The notes beneath the pieces are model-generated. The model saw only the letters and a list, made by a program, of their open reading frames with translations. It searched no databases and was not told the DNA's origin. A stretch of 64,000 bases of DNA from Acaryochloris sp. CCMEE 5410 (GTDB taxonomy: Bacteria > Cyanobacteriota > Cyanobacteriia > Thermosynechococcales > Thermosynechococcaceae), in assembly GCF_000238775.2 (NCBI RefSeq), contig NZ_AFEJ02000001.1:620001-684000 (forward strand), given 5' to 3'. Positions 19,365 through 28,458 of the stretch are shown here, one piece after another; the stretch's first letter is position 1; the number at the start of each line of letters is the position of its first letter. Position numbers and translations under genes: made by a program.

Positions 19365-19730
19365 ATGAATATCCGTCTGATTCGTTCCCAAGTCTCGACT
19401 TTAACAGTCCTGGGTGTTCTCACCTGTGTTACTCCACTTCCTGCTTTGGCTCAGTCTTCACCCACCAATGATCCTTTACAGGATTTCCAGCTAGAAGATT
19501 CAAATAGTGCAGAGGAGGTCTTTACGGATCGGGGAGGCCCAGGATCCTTACTGAACCTTTTGAATCGCTTGCAGCAGGTGAATAGTCGCTCTGGTAGTGA
19601 GTTCGCAGAAGATCAATCTGCTAATTTCGACTCAGCCGTTGATGCATTTCGCAAGAAACAGCAGGAACAGTTAGGTTCTCCGACTCCGTCTACTCCTGAT
19701 TCCAGCGGTACTGGCATCGAAACACCTTAA
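19365..19730 (+). CDS. small secreted protein of unknown function
   Basis: 121 aa. A signal peptide is clear: basic MNIRLIRSQ, hydrophobic STLTVLGVLTCVTPL, and an ALAQ cleavage site near residue 30. The mature part is about 90 residues, acidic, Ser/Gln/Asn-rich and low in complexity (DPLQDFQLEDSNSAEEVF...NFDSAVDAFRKKQQEQLGSPTPSTPDSSG). I recognise no domain. A GAGGA ribosome-binding site sits 6 nt before the ATG. It is 92 bp upstream of the NAGPA gene, with a short ATTTCG/CGAAAT hairpin at 19736-19750 in between. The two could be co-transcribed. Confidence 0.7.
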   Translation: MNIRLIRSQVSTLTVLGVLTCVTPLPALAQSSPTNDPLQDFQLEDSNSAEEVFTDRGGPGSLLNLLNRLQQVNSRSGSEFAEDQSANFDSAVDAFRKKQQEQLGSPTPSTPDSSGTGIETP

Positions 19731-19822
19731 GGACTATTTCGAATCGAAATCTTTGTTCTGTTTGCTGGGTATCTTGGGTAAATAGTTTTTAATTTTTGTC
19801 CTTTATCCCCCCTTTCTAGCTT

Positions 19823-21616
19823 TTGGCTTACCTATCCTCTTTCTTGATGCTGGGCCCAGGTGTGCTGGCTGTAACTCCTGCTGCCCAGGTTGCGGTTAAT
19901 CAACCGATTGTCCAGGTCGCTAATGCCAGTACTCATCAGGGCAATCAGATCCAACTCAATGGCCGTACCTATCCAGTGGCTTGGACACAATGGCAAGATC
20001 CGGGCCAATCCATGCCGTCCATAGGGATTAGCGATAGTGGTTTAAATCGCCGATTTGGAGTAGATTTAACCAGTTCAAATGATTTTCGGCAGCAGCCCGT
20101 TCAATGGTTCACCCCTAAACCCATCGCCTTAACAACTCGGTTTAGTGAAAACGGCGCGTCTCGGTATCTCGATGTTTCCCCTTTGGCGCGATCCGTTAAC
20201 TGGCAGATTCATCCCCAGGGCAATGTGCTCAAGATCCAGTCTCCTGCCGCCAAGATTGGCAAGATTAGGTCTGGTCGACAACAATGGGGGCATCGTTTGG
20301 TCATTGATTTAGATCAGGCTACCCCGTGGCAAATGGAGCGGTTGACTAATAGCCGAAGTGGGGAAAAAGACCGCGAGTTTGTCTTGGCTATTGATGCAAC
20401 TGCTGATGCTGGACTAGGTAAAGCTTGGAAATTCCCTCCAAAATCTGCTTTAAAATCCCTAAAAATCACCCGAGAACAGGGAAGAACTCTCTTAAGTGGT
20501 GTGATTAGAGGAACAATGCGTCCTCGAGTGTGGATGCTGACGAATCCTAATCGACTGGTCATAGATATCAAAGGTGGTGTCCCTGAACAACGCAGCATCT
20601 TGTGGGCTCCGGGCATTCTTCGACAAGAGCGAGTCATCAGCTTAGGCAACAAACAATACCCCGTCACCTGGTTAGCATTGAACCCTCAGACACCAGGGCT
20701 AAAGCTTCAGCCCATCTGGGGGAATCGGAATGCTCTTCTGGGTATTCATCCCCTCTTATCAATGGCTCAAGGAAATCAAGTGGCAGCAGCGATTAACGCT
20801 GGCTACTTTAATCGCAATAATAAAACGCCCCTGGGAGCCATTCGTCAAAATGGTCAGTGGATTTCCAGCCCTATTTTAAATCGAGGCGTGGTGGCTTGGA
20901 ATCCCCAAGGTCAGTTCCAAATGGGACGACTCAACCTGCAGCAAGTTCTGAGTACATCGGGGGGCAAGCGGTTATCCATTGTGTCCCTGGATAGTGGCTA
21001 TCCCCAAAAAGGGATTGCTCGATATACACCAACCTGGGGGCCAGCATATACCCCCATTTTGAAAACCGAAAAAATTATTACGGTCATTAACAATCAGGTC
21101 GTTTCTGAGAAGGTCAGTACGAGTGCTAAGTCTTTTGCGATTCCTAAGAATGGCTATTTGCTGGTGCTTAGATCCTTTGATGTCGGTGGGGCCTTGGCTT
21201 CTGGTACTCAACTCCAAATCCAGACTGCGACAACACCTGCCAGCTTCAATGGGTTTCCCAATATTGTGGGGGCTGGACCTTTGTTAGTGAGCAATGGTCA
21301 AGTGGTATTGAACGCTAAAGCTGAAGAATTCCGCCCTCCGTTCGATACTCAATCTGCACCTCGGAGTGGGATTGGGCAAACGGCAGATGGCACGATTTTG
21401 TTGGCGGCAGTTCATAACCGAGTGGGTGGTCCAGGCCCAACATTGAAAGAATGGGCACTCATCATGCAGCGGTTGGGATCTGTCAATGCCTTAAATCTAG
21501 ATGGAGGAAGTTCGACGAGTTTGTATCTAGGCGGTCAACTACTGGATCGGCATCCGGTGACGGCAGCACGGGTTCAAAATGGCATTGGGGTGTTTTGGCA
21601 GCCCAATGCTAGATAA
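19823..21616 (+). CDS. phosphodiester glycosidase (NAGPA) domain protein
   Basis: 597 aa from TTG 19823; an in-frame stop (TAG at 19817) precedes it, and the next start is ATG 19847. The C-terminal half is a NAGPA domain (PF09992): AAAINAGYFNRNNKTPLGAIRQNGQWI, GVVAWNPQGQ, IVGAGPLLVSNGQ, APRSGIGQTADGTILLAAV and ALNLDGGSSTSLYL. The N-terminal 250 residues look like AMIN-type beta-rich sequence (WQIHPQGNVLKIQSPAAKIGKIRSGRQQWGHRLVIDLDQ). The N-terminus is hydrophobic but lacks a basic n-region, so the signal peptide may be shortened or the start may be wrong. It probably acts in the periplasm or cell wall on glycan phosphodiesters. The substrate is unknown. Confidence 0.87.
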   Translation: MAYLSSFLMLGPGVLAVTPAAQVAVNQPIVQVANASTHQGNQIQLNGRTYPVAWTQWQDPGQSMPSIGISDSGLNRRFGVDLTSSNDFRQQPVQWFTPKPIALTTRFSENGASRYLDVSPLARSVNWQIHPQGNVLKIQSPAAKIGKIRSGRQQWGHRLVIDLDQATPWQMERLTNSRSGEKDREFVLAIDATADAGLGKAWKFPPKSALKSLKITREQGRTLLSGVIRGTMRPRVWMLTNPNRLVIDIKGGVPEQRSILWAPGILRQERVISLGNKQYPVTWLALNPQTPGLKLQPIWGNRNALLGIHPLLSMAQGNQVAAAINAGYFNRNNKTPLGAIRQNGQWISSPILNRGVVAWNPQGQFQMGRLNLQQVLSTSGGKRLSIVSLDSGYPQKGIARYTPTWGPAYTPILKTEKIITVINNQVVSEKVSTSAKSFAIPKNGYLLVLRSFDVGGALASGTQLQIQTATTPASFNGFPNIVGAGPLLVSNGQVVLNAKAEEFRPPFDTQSAPRSGIGQTADGTILLAAVHNRVGGPGPTLKEWALIMQRLGSVNALNLDGGSSTSLYLGGQLLDRHPVTAARVQNGIGVFWQPNAR

Positions 21617-21997
21617 TTTGTCTCCGCAGGAAATTTGCTGAGCCCAATTTCTTAGGTTAAATTGTTCAAGGTTGACAATTTGTCAATTCGAATGTTCTTA
21701 ATCTAGATTGCATTAAAGACAAAACCTTAAGCAAATTTATTTATCGCTTAATCTTTTTTGCGTTAATTGTGAATAAATATTTGCTTTTATAAATTGACCT
21801 TTGCGAGTGACAAAGATCACCTAAAAAAAATCCTCTGGTTGCTTAAATCATAATGTTATGCATTGAACGCTCCAGTGCATTCAAACAACTTAATCCGAAT
21901 CAGCCCTAGACGATTGGGGATTATGGCATGGCCCTGTCGTGATTAAGCAATTGTCAACTCATGCCAATGCAAAACCCTATTGAGGTAAGTCGGAACC
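21617..21997. other. AT-rich intergenic region with two dyad symmetries
   Basis: 381 bp with no gene. It carries a TTGACA/TGTCAA inverted repeat with a 3-nt centre at 21672-21686 and a CRP-like site at 21807-21820. A second partial copy of the first dyad (AATTGTCAAC) lies at about 21950-21960. This is probably the regulatory region of the cupin gene at 21998. Confidence 0.5.
21807..21820. promoter_or_regulatory. CRP-family-like operator, GTGA-N6-TCAC
   Basis: GTGACAAAGATCAC is a perfect GTGA/TCAC dyad with 6-nt spacing, 178 bp before the GTG start of the cupin gene. The sequence match is direct. The assignment to a CRP-type regulator is inference. Confidence 0.4.
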
Positions 21998-22396
21998 GTG
22001 GTCCAAACTCAACCATCCAACCTTTTAGCAGCACCAGTACCTGCTCACCAAGGTGTCGCTGCAACGGAGCTGCGTCCTTGGGGATCCTTTACGATTTTGG
22101 AAGAAGGCCAAGGCTATAAGATCAAGCGGATTGAGGTGAAGCCTGGACACCGCTTGAGCTTGCAAATGCATCATCATCGGAGTGAGCATTGGATTGTGAT
22201 TGCCGGTATCGCTAAAGTGGTGCGAGGCGAGGAAGACTTGATGCTGAGTGCAAATGAGTCTACCTATGTGCCTCGGTTTACCCAACATCGGCTGGAGAAT
22301 CCTGGTATGGTGCCTTTGGTTTTGATTGAGGTTCAAAACGGTGAGTATTTAGGCGAAGATGATATTGTGCGCTTTGATGACGATTACGCACGCTAG
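21998..22396 (+). CDS. mannose-6-phosphate isomerase-type cupin
   Basis: 132 aa single cupin of the MannoseP_isomer type (the C-terminal domain of type II PMI/GMP enzymes, here standing alone). RPWGSFTILEEGQGYKIKRIEVKPGHRLSLQMHHHRSEHWIVIAGIAKV contains the metal-binding H-x-H and Glu pattern, and YVPRFTQHRLENPG the downstream His. It likely interconverts fructose-6-P and mannose-6-P, feeding GDP-mannose and thus gmd. The start is GTG with a GAGG element 11 nt upstream; the upstream ATGs are out of frame. It is followed after 29 bp by an Fe-S carrier gene. Confidence 0.85.
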   Translation: MVQTQPSNLLAAPVPAHQGVAATELRPWGSFTILEEGQGYKIKRIEVKPGHRLSLQMHHHRSEHWIVIAGIAKVVRGEEDLMLSANESTYVPRFTQHRLENPGMVPLVLIEVQNGEYLGEDDIVRFDDDYAR

Positions 22397-22425
22397 TCTT
22401 TTGCGATTGGAATACTCAACCCAAT

Positions 22426-22752
22426 ATGATTCAACTCAGCCCGACTGCAATAGGTGAATTAAAACGCCTCCAAAAGAAGCATTTACCAGGTGGCCAGCTC
22501 CGTATTGTGGTTGATGCCAGCGGCTGCAAAGGGTTGGCCTATCAAATGCAATTTGCTGAATCCCCCCAACCCGACGATCAAGTTTTTGATTGTGAGGACA
22601 TTCAGGTGGTTGTCGAAAAAGCAAGCATGAAATACCTCTCTGGTTTAACCCTGGACTATACCGAAGATCTGATGGGGGGAGGATTCCGCTTCTACAACCC
22701 AAATGCGATTGAGACCTGTAGCTGCGGACATTCCTTTGCTATTACGGGGTAA
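22426..22752 (+). CDS. HesB/IscA/ErpA-type iron-sulfur carrier protein
   Basis: 108 aa, standard length for an A-type carrier that delivers Fe-S clusters to apoproteins in the cytoplasm. The three cluster-ligand cysteines are in place: one in VDASGCKGLAY and two in the C-terminal ETCSCGHSF. The fold strands LRIVVDASGCKGLAYQMQF and LSGLTLDYTEDLMGGGFRFYNPNA are typical; canonical proteins read GCSG and CGCGSSF, and the variations here are conservative. A strong terminator follows the stop. The assignment within SufA, ErpA and IscA is not resolvable. Confidence 0.9.
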   Translation: MIQLSPTAIGELKRLQKKHLPGGQLRIVVDASGCKGLAYQMQFAESPQPDDQVFDCEDIQVVVEKASMKYLSGLTLDYTEDLMGGGFRFYNPNAIETCSCGHSFAITG

Positions 22753-22777
22753 ATACAGCTGAATATTAATATTGCAT

Positions 22778-22813
22778 TTTCCCTAGTAACGCTCTGTTGC
22801 TAGGGAAATTTTT
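22778..22813 (+). terminator. intrinsic terminator after the Fe-S carrier gene
   Basis: Arms TTTCCCTAG-T-AAC (22778-22790) and GTT-G-CTAGGGAAA (22796-22808) give a 13-bp stem with one T:G wobble and a GCTCT loop. A TTTTT run follows at 22809-22813. It lies 26 bp after the stop and also separates the convergent TPR gene. Confidence 0.85.
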
Positions 22814-22817
22814 AGGT

Positions 22818-23741
22818 CTATTCAGGGGTCCCTGGTGTTGAACTGGGAGAGGGTTGGGGACTGGCGCTAGGAGACTGGGAACTGGAAGAAGTTTCAGGTG
22901 TTGCATTCGGCTTTTGGGCCGCAGCTTTTATTTGATCTTTATATTGGCCAGGGGCTAATTTTTCGGCTGAGTTAAAGAGGATATCAGCTTCTTTGGTTTT
23001 CCCTTGTTCCCTTAAAAGGATTGCTTTGGCAAAAACTGGGCGAAAATCGTTAGGATCTTTAGCAATAAGTTTGTCGTAGACGCCAACGGCTTGATCGAAT
23101 TGCCTTTGGGTGGCATAGACTTGCCCGAGTAGGAGTTGGACTGCACTTTCATTAATACTGTTGGGCTTTACCTGATTGGCTTGAGGAGCATTTTTAAGGG
23201 TTGTCTGTAGGAGTTCGGTGGCAGCGGAGGGTCTTTGCTGTTCGACCAATAGATTGACAAATCCTTGGAGGGCATCCATATTGCCAGGTTCAGTGGCTAG
23301 AATACTTCGATAGGTTTGAGCCGCGCTTTCCCGTTTACCCGTTTTTTGCAGGGTTTGGGCGAGAAGAACTTGGTATTGAGTCTGTTCTGGATTCAGCTCA
23401 ACCAGTTTTTCTAAAGGGTCCAGCAGATCTTTTTCGGTTTTTAAACCGATTTTAATCATTTGACTCCGGGCTTCGGCTAGACCGCGCAAAGCATCTGGAT
23501 TGTCTGGTTCTTTCTCTAAGATTTGCAAATAACCGTTTTCAAGGTCTTGCAGGTTTTTCTTCTCAATATCTGATACTACCGGTGGAGTTGGAGTCGTACC
23601 TGGGGTTGGAACAGTGGGAGAAGGAGAAGGGCGGGAGCTAAGGAGGCTATCGAAGATCGAGCCGAAGGAAAATCCAACTAAGGCGACAACGGCAACAACA
23701 ACAAAAACCCAAATGAACCAGCGGTTAGATTTTTTTTGCAC
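22818..23741 (-). CDS. membrane-anchored TPR protein
   Basis: 307 aa. A basic N-terminus (MQKKSNR) and a hydrophobic helix (WFIWVFVVVAVVALVGFSF, about 8-26) make an uncleaved anchor. A Pro/Thr/Ser linker (PSPSPTVPTPGTTPTPP) leads into about five tetratricopeptide-like repeats from residue 65 to 270 (for example YLQILEKEPDNPDALRGLAEAR, YRSILATEPGNMDALQGFVNLL, YDKLIAKDPNDFRPVFAKAILL). The tail is Ser/Pro-rich. TPR proteins of this kind act as periplasmic scaffolds, and no partner can be named. It converges on the Fe-S carrier gene. Confidence 0.85.
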   Translation of the reverse strand: MQKKSNRWFIWVFVVVAVVALVGFSFGSIFDSLLSSRPSPSPTVPTPGTTPTPPVVSDIEKKNLQDLENGYLQILEKEPDNPDALRGLAEARSQMIKIGLKTEKDLLDPLEKLVELNPEQTQYQVLLAQTLQKTGKRESAAQTYRSILATEPGNMDALQGFVNLLVEQQRPSAATELLQTTLKNAPQANQVKPNSINESAVQLLLGQVYATQRQFDQAVGVYDKLIAKDPNDFRPVFAKAILLREQGKTKEADILFNSAEKLAPGQYKDQIKAAAQKPNATPETSSSSQSPSASPQPSPSSTPGTPE

Positions 23742-23900
23742 GGGAAGGGGTTGAACTCTCTAGTTATTATCAGGGATAGTGCCCGTAATGCAGCTTATCT
23801 CAAAGTACGAAGTTTCGGAGCAGAAAGGCCGACTCTAAAGATTTTGCGTAGATTTTTGAGAATGTGTTGATGTGTTATGTAAACAAATGCTGGAAAGGCT

Positions 23901-24476
23901 ATGGATAATCGGCATTTAGTTTTAGTGACAGGACCAGCCCGCTCCGGTAAGAGCGAATGGGCGGAAAACTTGGCCGATCAGTCTAATAGGTCGGTGATAT
24001 ATGTGGCCACGGCAGCAGACTATCCTGAAGATGAGGAATGGCAAACGCGGATCCAATCCCATCAGCAGCGCCGTCCTACAAATTGGCAAACCATACATGC
24101 CCCGATGGATTTGGCCAAGACGATTCAAGCCCAGCCAAAATCGGTTTGTTTGCTGATTGACTCCTTAGGGACTTGGCTGACTAATATTTTGGACCAGGAT
24201 GCTGCTCTGTGGGCAGATACTTTAAAGACGTTGTTGAAAGCCCTGACCCAGGCGGAGTGCCAAATTATTGTTGTGGGTGAAGAGACGGGCTGGGGGGTGG
24301 TGCCAGGGTATCCCTTGGGGAGACGATTTCGCGATCGCATGGGGGAATTGCTGCGTCAGATTGGGGCGATCTCGGATCAAGTTTACTTAGTGTCAGCGGG
24401 TTATGCCCTAAATCTTAAAGCTTTAGGGACTTATGTTACTCCGATGGTCTCCTCTGACGGTCCCGAAAGAGTCTGA
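23901..24476 (+). CDS. cobU: adenosylcobinamide kinase / adenosylcobinamide-phosphate guanylyltransferase
   Basis: 191 aa, slightly above the usual CobU/CobP length. P-loop VTGPARSGKSEWAE (9-22), then VIYVATAADYPEDEEWQTRIQSHQQRRP with the guanylylated His expected at 54, and CLLIDSLGTWLTNIL. ETGWGVVPGYPLGRRFRDRMGELLRQIGAISDQVYLVSAGYALNLKALG is the conserved C-terminal half. It activates adenosylcobinamide for nucleotide-loop assembly of vitamin B12. No other cob gene is adjacent. The ribosome-binding site GGAAAGG lies close to the ATG. Confidence 0.94.
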   Translation: MDNRHLVLVTGPARSGKSEWAENLADQSNRSVIYVATAADYPEDEEWQTRIQSHQQRRPTNWQTIHAPMDLAKTIQAQPKSVCLLIDSLGTWLTNILDQDAALWADTLKTLLKALTQAECQIIVVGEETGWGVVPGYPLGRRFRDRMGELLRQIGAISDQVYLVSAGYALNLKALGTYVTPMVSSDGPERV

Positions 24477-24586
24477 TTATAAGGTGTTGAAGTGTTTTAA
24501 ACAGCGCCTGGAGATTGATGTCATTATCCTAAAATTTAGGTTAGAGTCACCCTATCAGCGTGTGACCCTAAGGGTGTTTAAGCATT

Positions 24587-25009
24587 ATGGCTTCCCAACA
24601 GCAAGTTAAAGACTATCTAGCCTCTTGGTTACAACTGGGTAAATCAATCCAGGTAGGTCTGCAACAAAAACCCTACTCTGTTCCGCGCGTCATTCAGGGC
24701 GAGCACTATAGTCCTGAGTTTGAATCTTTGTGGCAATATATCCAAAGTTCGGAATCTGGAGAATGCTGTTTGGAGGGTGTCGTCCCCACGATAGAAGAGC
24801 TATTGACAGATCAATGGGAAATTACGGATTGTTCTCGCTGTCAGATGCCGGTAAGTTTGCCAGTGGCAGGAATCGCCTCCCCTGAATGTCCTTGCCATGA
24901 CTTATCGAACTGGCCGAATAATGAACTGCCCCAGCCTCGGACCCCCGTTGATAGTACTGGGCATTTACGATCTATTTACCATCGATTAACCCATACCTCT
25001 TCGAATTAG
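24587..25009 (+). CDS. hypothetical protein with C-x2-C and C-x-C-H motifs
   Basis: 140 aa, soluble. The first 60 residues are helical and charged (VKDYLASWLQLGKSIQVGLQQKPYSVPRVIQGEHYSPEFESLWQYI). The second half has DCSRC (about 81-85) and ECPCHDLSNWP about 20 residues on, which could coordinate a metal such as zinc. I recognise no family; the composition is of the kind seen in conserved cyanobacterial hypotheticals. It starts 110 bp after cobU and runs on the same strand, but no functional link is shown. Confidence 0.75.
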   Translation: MASQQQVKDYLASWLQLGKSIQVGLQQKPYSVPRVIQGEHYSPEFESLWQYIQSSESGECCLEGVVPTIEELLTDQWEITDCSRCQMPVSLPVAGIASPECPCHDLSNWPNNELPQPRTPVDSTGHLRSIYHRLTHTSSN

Positions 25010-25070
25010 GGCTGCCAACTCAGGCTTGGGCCTGTCGGGTTTCGATAACATCTCTTGGCGTTATGGAACG

Positions 25071-25334
25071 TCAATAGGAATTATCTTCAGTAAATTCAGA
25101 GTCTTCAAACTCGGCATATCGCCGTCGGCGAGATTGTCGCTTGGTCCAGAGTGGGGTTGCGATCGCACCGCCCAATACGCCCAACCCCGTTGCGAACCCC
25201 AACACAATCCCCACGGGAATGGGAACAGAGCGCCAGACTAAAAAATGAACCGAAACCGCTGTAGCATTTTGAACAGACAAAATCGCTGCAATAGCGATAC
25301 CAAAACTAAAGAGCAAAGACAACAGCAGATGCAT
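25071..25334 (-). CDS. LapA/DUF1049-type two-helix membrane protein
   Basis: 87 aa from ATG 25334. The frame stays open much further upstream (to 25592) but that extension overlaps the topoisomerase start and lacks membrane character, so I reject it. MHLLLSLLFSFGIAIAAILSVQNATAVSVHFLVWRSVPIPVGIVLGFATGLGVLGG shows two membrane helices around the QNxxxVxVxFLxWxxxxP pattern of LapA-domain proteins, followed by a basic and then acidic cytoplasmic tail. LapA proteins work in envelope assembly in other bacteria; the role here is unknown. Confidence 0.75.
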   Translation of the reverse strand: MHLLLSLLFSFGIAIAAILSVQNATAVSVHFLVWRSVPIPVGIVLGFATGLGVLGGAIATPLWTKRQSRRRRYAEFEDSEFTEDNSY

Positions 25335-25545
25335 AATGGTGTGGTTAGAAAGGGCTAATGGGTTCAGGGGACGGGATAACCCAGACAGATTAAGAAATTG
25401 CGTTTTATGGACAGAGTTGAGAAAAATGGGGTTTCCATAGTACAAGTGCATTGTAGCCTGATGCCTTTTCGCGAGGGTTGGGCAGAATTGGATTGTCCCC
25501 TTCCAGTACCCCATTGATTTCGCCAGATCTGAAGGAATCTCACTC

Positions 25546-28020
25546 ATGTCCAAGCAACTTAATCTTCTCTCATCCGGCAAAGTCATCGCCACCGCTTTGC
25601 ATACCGAGATGGAGCAGTCCTACTTGGAATATGCCATGAGCGTGATCGTCGGGCGCGCATTACCCGATGTCCGGGATGGATTAAAGCCGGTGCATCGGCG
25701 CATTCTCTATGCCATGCATGAGTTAGGACTAACGCCAGATCGTCCCTACCGTAAATGCGCCAGAGTGGTGGGGGATGTGCTGGGTAAATATCATCCCCAC
25801 GGCGATCAGGCGGTTTATGATGCCTTGGTCAGGCTGGTTCAAGATTTTTCGAGTCGATATCCCCTATTGGCGGGACATGGCAACTTTGGCTCCGTGGATA
25901 ACGATCCACCAGCTGCCATGCGATACACGGAAACCCGCTTGTCTCCCATTGGCAATCAGTCCCTTTTAGAAGAAATTGGCGAATCCACTGTTGAATTTGC
26001 CGCCAACTTTGATAATTCCCAGCAAGAACCCACCGTTTTACCGGCCCAACTTCCCACCCTTCTCCTCAACGGCTGTTCAGGCATTGCAGTGGGCATGGCC
26101 ACCAATATCCCTCCCCATAATTTGGGAGAGATTGTTGATGCACTGGTAGCACTAATCGATTCCCCAGACATGACCTTAGAAAAATTAATGGCCTTGGTCC
26201 CTGGGCCGGACTTTCCCACTGGGGGGGAAATTGTAGGTAAGCAGGGAATTATCGACGCCTATACCAATGGTCGAGGCAGCATCACCGTTCGAGCTGTGAC
26301 CTCCATTGAGGAAATCCAGCCGGGCCGAGGCCGACATCGCCGTCCCGTGATTATCGTGACGGAACTGCCCTATCAGGTAAATAAGGCAGGCTGTATTGAA
26401 AAAATCGCTAGCTTAATTAATCAGGGCCGGATTGAAGGCATTGCAGACCTGCGCGATGAAAGCGATCGCGAAGGAATGAGAATTGTGATTGAGCTGAAGC
26501 GGGAAGCGCAACCCCCAGCTGTGCTAGAGCAGCTTTATCGGCTTACTCCTCTGCAATCAAACTTTGGGGTAATTATGTTGGCCCTGGTCAATGGCGTGCC
26601 CTTGCAGCTGTCTTTGAAGGAGGTTTTGCAAGAATTCCTCGATTTCCGAGAACAGACCTTAACCCGCCGATATCAAAATCAGTTGGAGCAAGCTCAAAGC
26701 CGCCAACATTTAGTTGAAGGACTCATTAAAGCCCTCGACCATTTAGATGACCTAATCGAAATTCTTCGCCATGCCCCCGATGGGACGACGGCAAAAGTTC
26801 AGCTCCAATCTCATTTCCAATTGAGTGACAGTCAGGCCGATGCCATCTTAGCGATGCCGATGCGGCGATTGACGGGGTTAGAGCAACAAAATCTCCGACA
26901 AGAATTTGATGATTTGGCCCAGGAAATTGGCGAGTTGGAGCGATTATTGGGAAATCGCCATGAACTTTTGAAGGCATTAAAGAAAGATCTGCGAGCCCTG
27001 AAAAAGCAATATAGCGATCCGCGACGAACCGTTATCCTGGGGGCCGCAGCTAAAACCGAGATATTAGCAGCTCCGATCAGTGACGAACCCATCGTTGTGG
27101 AGCTGAACCAGCGGGGGTATGCTCGCTGCATGCGCGTGTCTAAGCGTAAAAATAGTGCACCTGACTTGTCTGGGGATCTAGCAGAAACTTCAACAGATTT
27201 AACCATTTTTCGGCAAACTGCAGAGTTGACAACCGATCTACTGTTGTTTACAGGCAGTGGTAAGGCCTATGGCGTCGGGTTGCAGTCTATCCCGTTTACC
27301 TCCAGCAAAGGCAAGGGGAAACCCTTAGTCACCCTGCTGCCCGATTCGGGACGCGATGACGAAATTATTGCCCGCTTTCTCAGCACTGAAATTTCGGATA
27401 CGAGTCAGCTTATTCTTTTGTCTCAACAGGGCAAAATTAAGCGCCTGCCCATGAGCGAGTTTGCCGAGATGACGAGTCGGGGATTGGGGGCTGCCAAGAT
27501 TAAATCGGGGGACCAGTTGGGCTGGGTGGTTAAAGCTGAGCAGGAAACCAATGTTGCGATCGCAACCTCTTCTGGACGCCTGTTAAATATTCCCATAACC
27601 GAGATTCCTGAAATGGGCCGCACTGCCCAGGGCAATCAAGTGTTTCGGTTAAGAAAGCAAGAATCGATTGTCGGATTAGCAGCAGTTCGAGACGATGCAG
27701 ATTTGCTGCTGATATCTAGTAAGGGCTATTGCAAACGATTACCCATTGATTTGTTGCGGTTAGGGAAAGTGGGGGATCTAGGCACTCAAGCAATGCAGTT
27801 TATGATCAAATCGGATGGATTGATCGCGTTGTTACCAGCCAGTCCCAACCAAGATGTGATTGTCCTTAGTAATCAGGAGCGAGCCGCTCGGTTAAATATT
27901 GAAACTTTGCCCATGTGGGGGCAGGATGGCCCTGGAACTCAATTACTCAAAACCAAGCGGGGAGAGGTTTTAGAAAGCACAGTAGTCATACCGAAGGCTG
28001 ATCCTGAGAAGGAGACTTAA
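25546..28020 (+). CDS. type IIA topoisomerase subunit A (ParC/GyrA paralogue without GyrA box)
   Basis: 824 aa. The breakage-reunion domain is complete: [48 protein letters not shown], and [10 protein letters not shown] with catalytic Y127. [16 protein letters not shown] is intact. The C-terminal beta-pinwheel is present ([29 protein letters not shown]-like and GYCKRLP blades), but the QRRGGKG GyrA box that follows the first blade in gyrases is missing; the matching region reads [13 protein letters not shown]. That suggests a ParC-like, relaxing or decatenating enzyme rather than the supercoiling gyrase. Position 88 is Gln where E. coli GyrA has Ser83. The ribosome-binding site AAGGA precedes the ATG. 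Confidence 0.9.
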   Translation: MSKQLNLLSSGKVIATALHTEMEQSYLEYAMSVIVGRALPDVRDGLKPVHRRILYAMHELGLTPDRPYRKCARVVGDVLGKYHPHGDQAVYDALVRLVQDFSSRYPLLAGHGNFGSVDNDPPAAMRYTETRLSPIGNQSLLEEIGESTVEFAANFDNSQQEPTVLPAQLPTLLLNGCSGIAVGMATNIPPHNLGEIVDALVALIDSPDMTLEKLMALVPGPDFPTGGEIVGKQGIIDAYTNGRGSITVRAVTSIEEIQPGRGRHRRPVIIVTELPYQVNKAGCIEKIASLINQGRIEGIADLRDESDREGMRIVIELKREAQPPAVLEQLYRLTPLQSNFGVIMLALVNGVPLQLSLKEVLQEFLDFREQTLTRRYQNQLEQAQSRQHLVEGLIKALDHLDDLIEILRHAPDGTTAKVQLQSHFQLSDSQADAILAMPMRRLTGLEQQNLRQEFDDLAQEIGELERLLGNRHELLKALKKDLRALKKQYSDPRRTVILGAAAKTEILAAPISDEPIVVELNQRGYARCMRVSKRKNSAPDLSGDLAETSTDLTIFRQTAELTTDLLLFTGSGKAYGVGLQSIPFTSSKGKGKPLVTLLPDSGRDDEIIARFLSTEISDTSQLILLSQQGKIKRLPMSEFAEMTSRGLGAAKIKSGDQLGWVVKAEQETNVAIATSSGRLLNIPITEIPEMGRTAQGNQVFRLRKQESIVGLAAVRDDADLLLISSKGYCKRLPIDLLRLGKVGDLGTQAMQFMIKSDGLIALLPASPNQDVIVLSNQERAARLNIETLPMWGQDGPGTQLLKTKRGEVLESTVVIPKADPEKET

Positions 28021-28180
28021 ATCTTTTTGCCGACCCAGGGTGATGTACAAAGCAGTATCTTCCCTTCGTCCAAGCTCTATGAGGGTATAGACGACCCAGA
28101 AGCCAATTAGATCTTTATTAATTTCAAATGAGGTAAAACTCAAGCATCTTTGAACTTAAGCTCTGACTAGGAGATTTTTT

Positions 28181-28318
28181 ATGGTGTATAGCTCTCTGAA
28201 TTCTTTGATTTTTCTTTCTGCTAATACCGTTGAGTTTTGGCAATTTAGTCCGTTTAGTTTATTTGCGTTAATGTCTCTACTGGTATTACTTGCTTTTTTA
28301 GTCGTGCTTGGGCGTTAG
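28181..28318 (+). CDS. 45-residue single-helix membrane protein, unknown
   Basis: An ATG with a good AGGAGA ribosome-binding site 6 nt upstream opens a 45-codon frame. The product is polar for about 20 residues (MVYSSLNSLIFLSANTVEFW) and then has one strong hydrophobic helix (FSLFALMSLLVLLAFLVVLG) ending in Arg. The size and shape resemble the small one-helix subunits common in cyanobacterial photosynthetic and NDH complexes, but I cannot match it to any named subunit. It stands alone between gene ends in a 420-bp region. Confidence 0.5.
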   Translation: MVYSSLNSLIFLSANTVEFWQFSPFSLFALMSLLVLLAFLVVLGR

Positions 28319-28458
28319 TGGAATCGATGCCCACTTTCAAGGCATCACATCTTTGTCCTCTAGGGAGGTTGCGGTGTCGATGCTTGGGTTTGGCTCAGCC
28401 TGGATGCTATCGTCAGACTTTGAGACCTCAATCCCCCTAGTTGAGTGGGTATACCAGC

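Noticed and set aside
23755-23900. Short intergenic region between the TPR gene and cobU examined for a cobalamin riboswitch.
   Set aside because: No B12-box-like GCCACTG or related conserved string was found.
25335-25592. Upstream extension of the LapA-type gene on the minus strand (to 25592).
   Set aside because: It overlaps the topoisomerase start, has no membrane character, and the protein's recognisable family region begins at ATG 25334.
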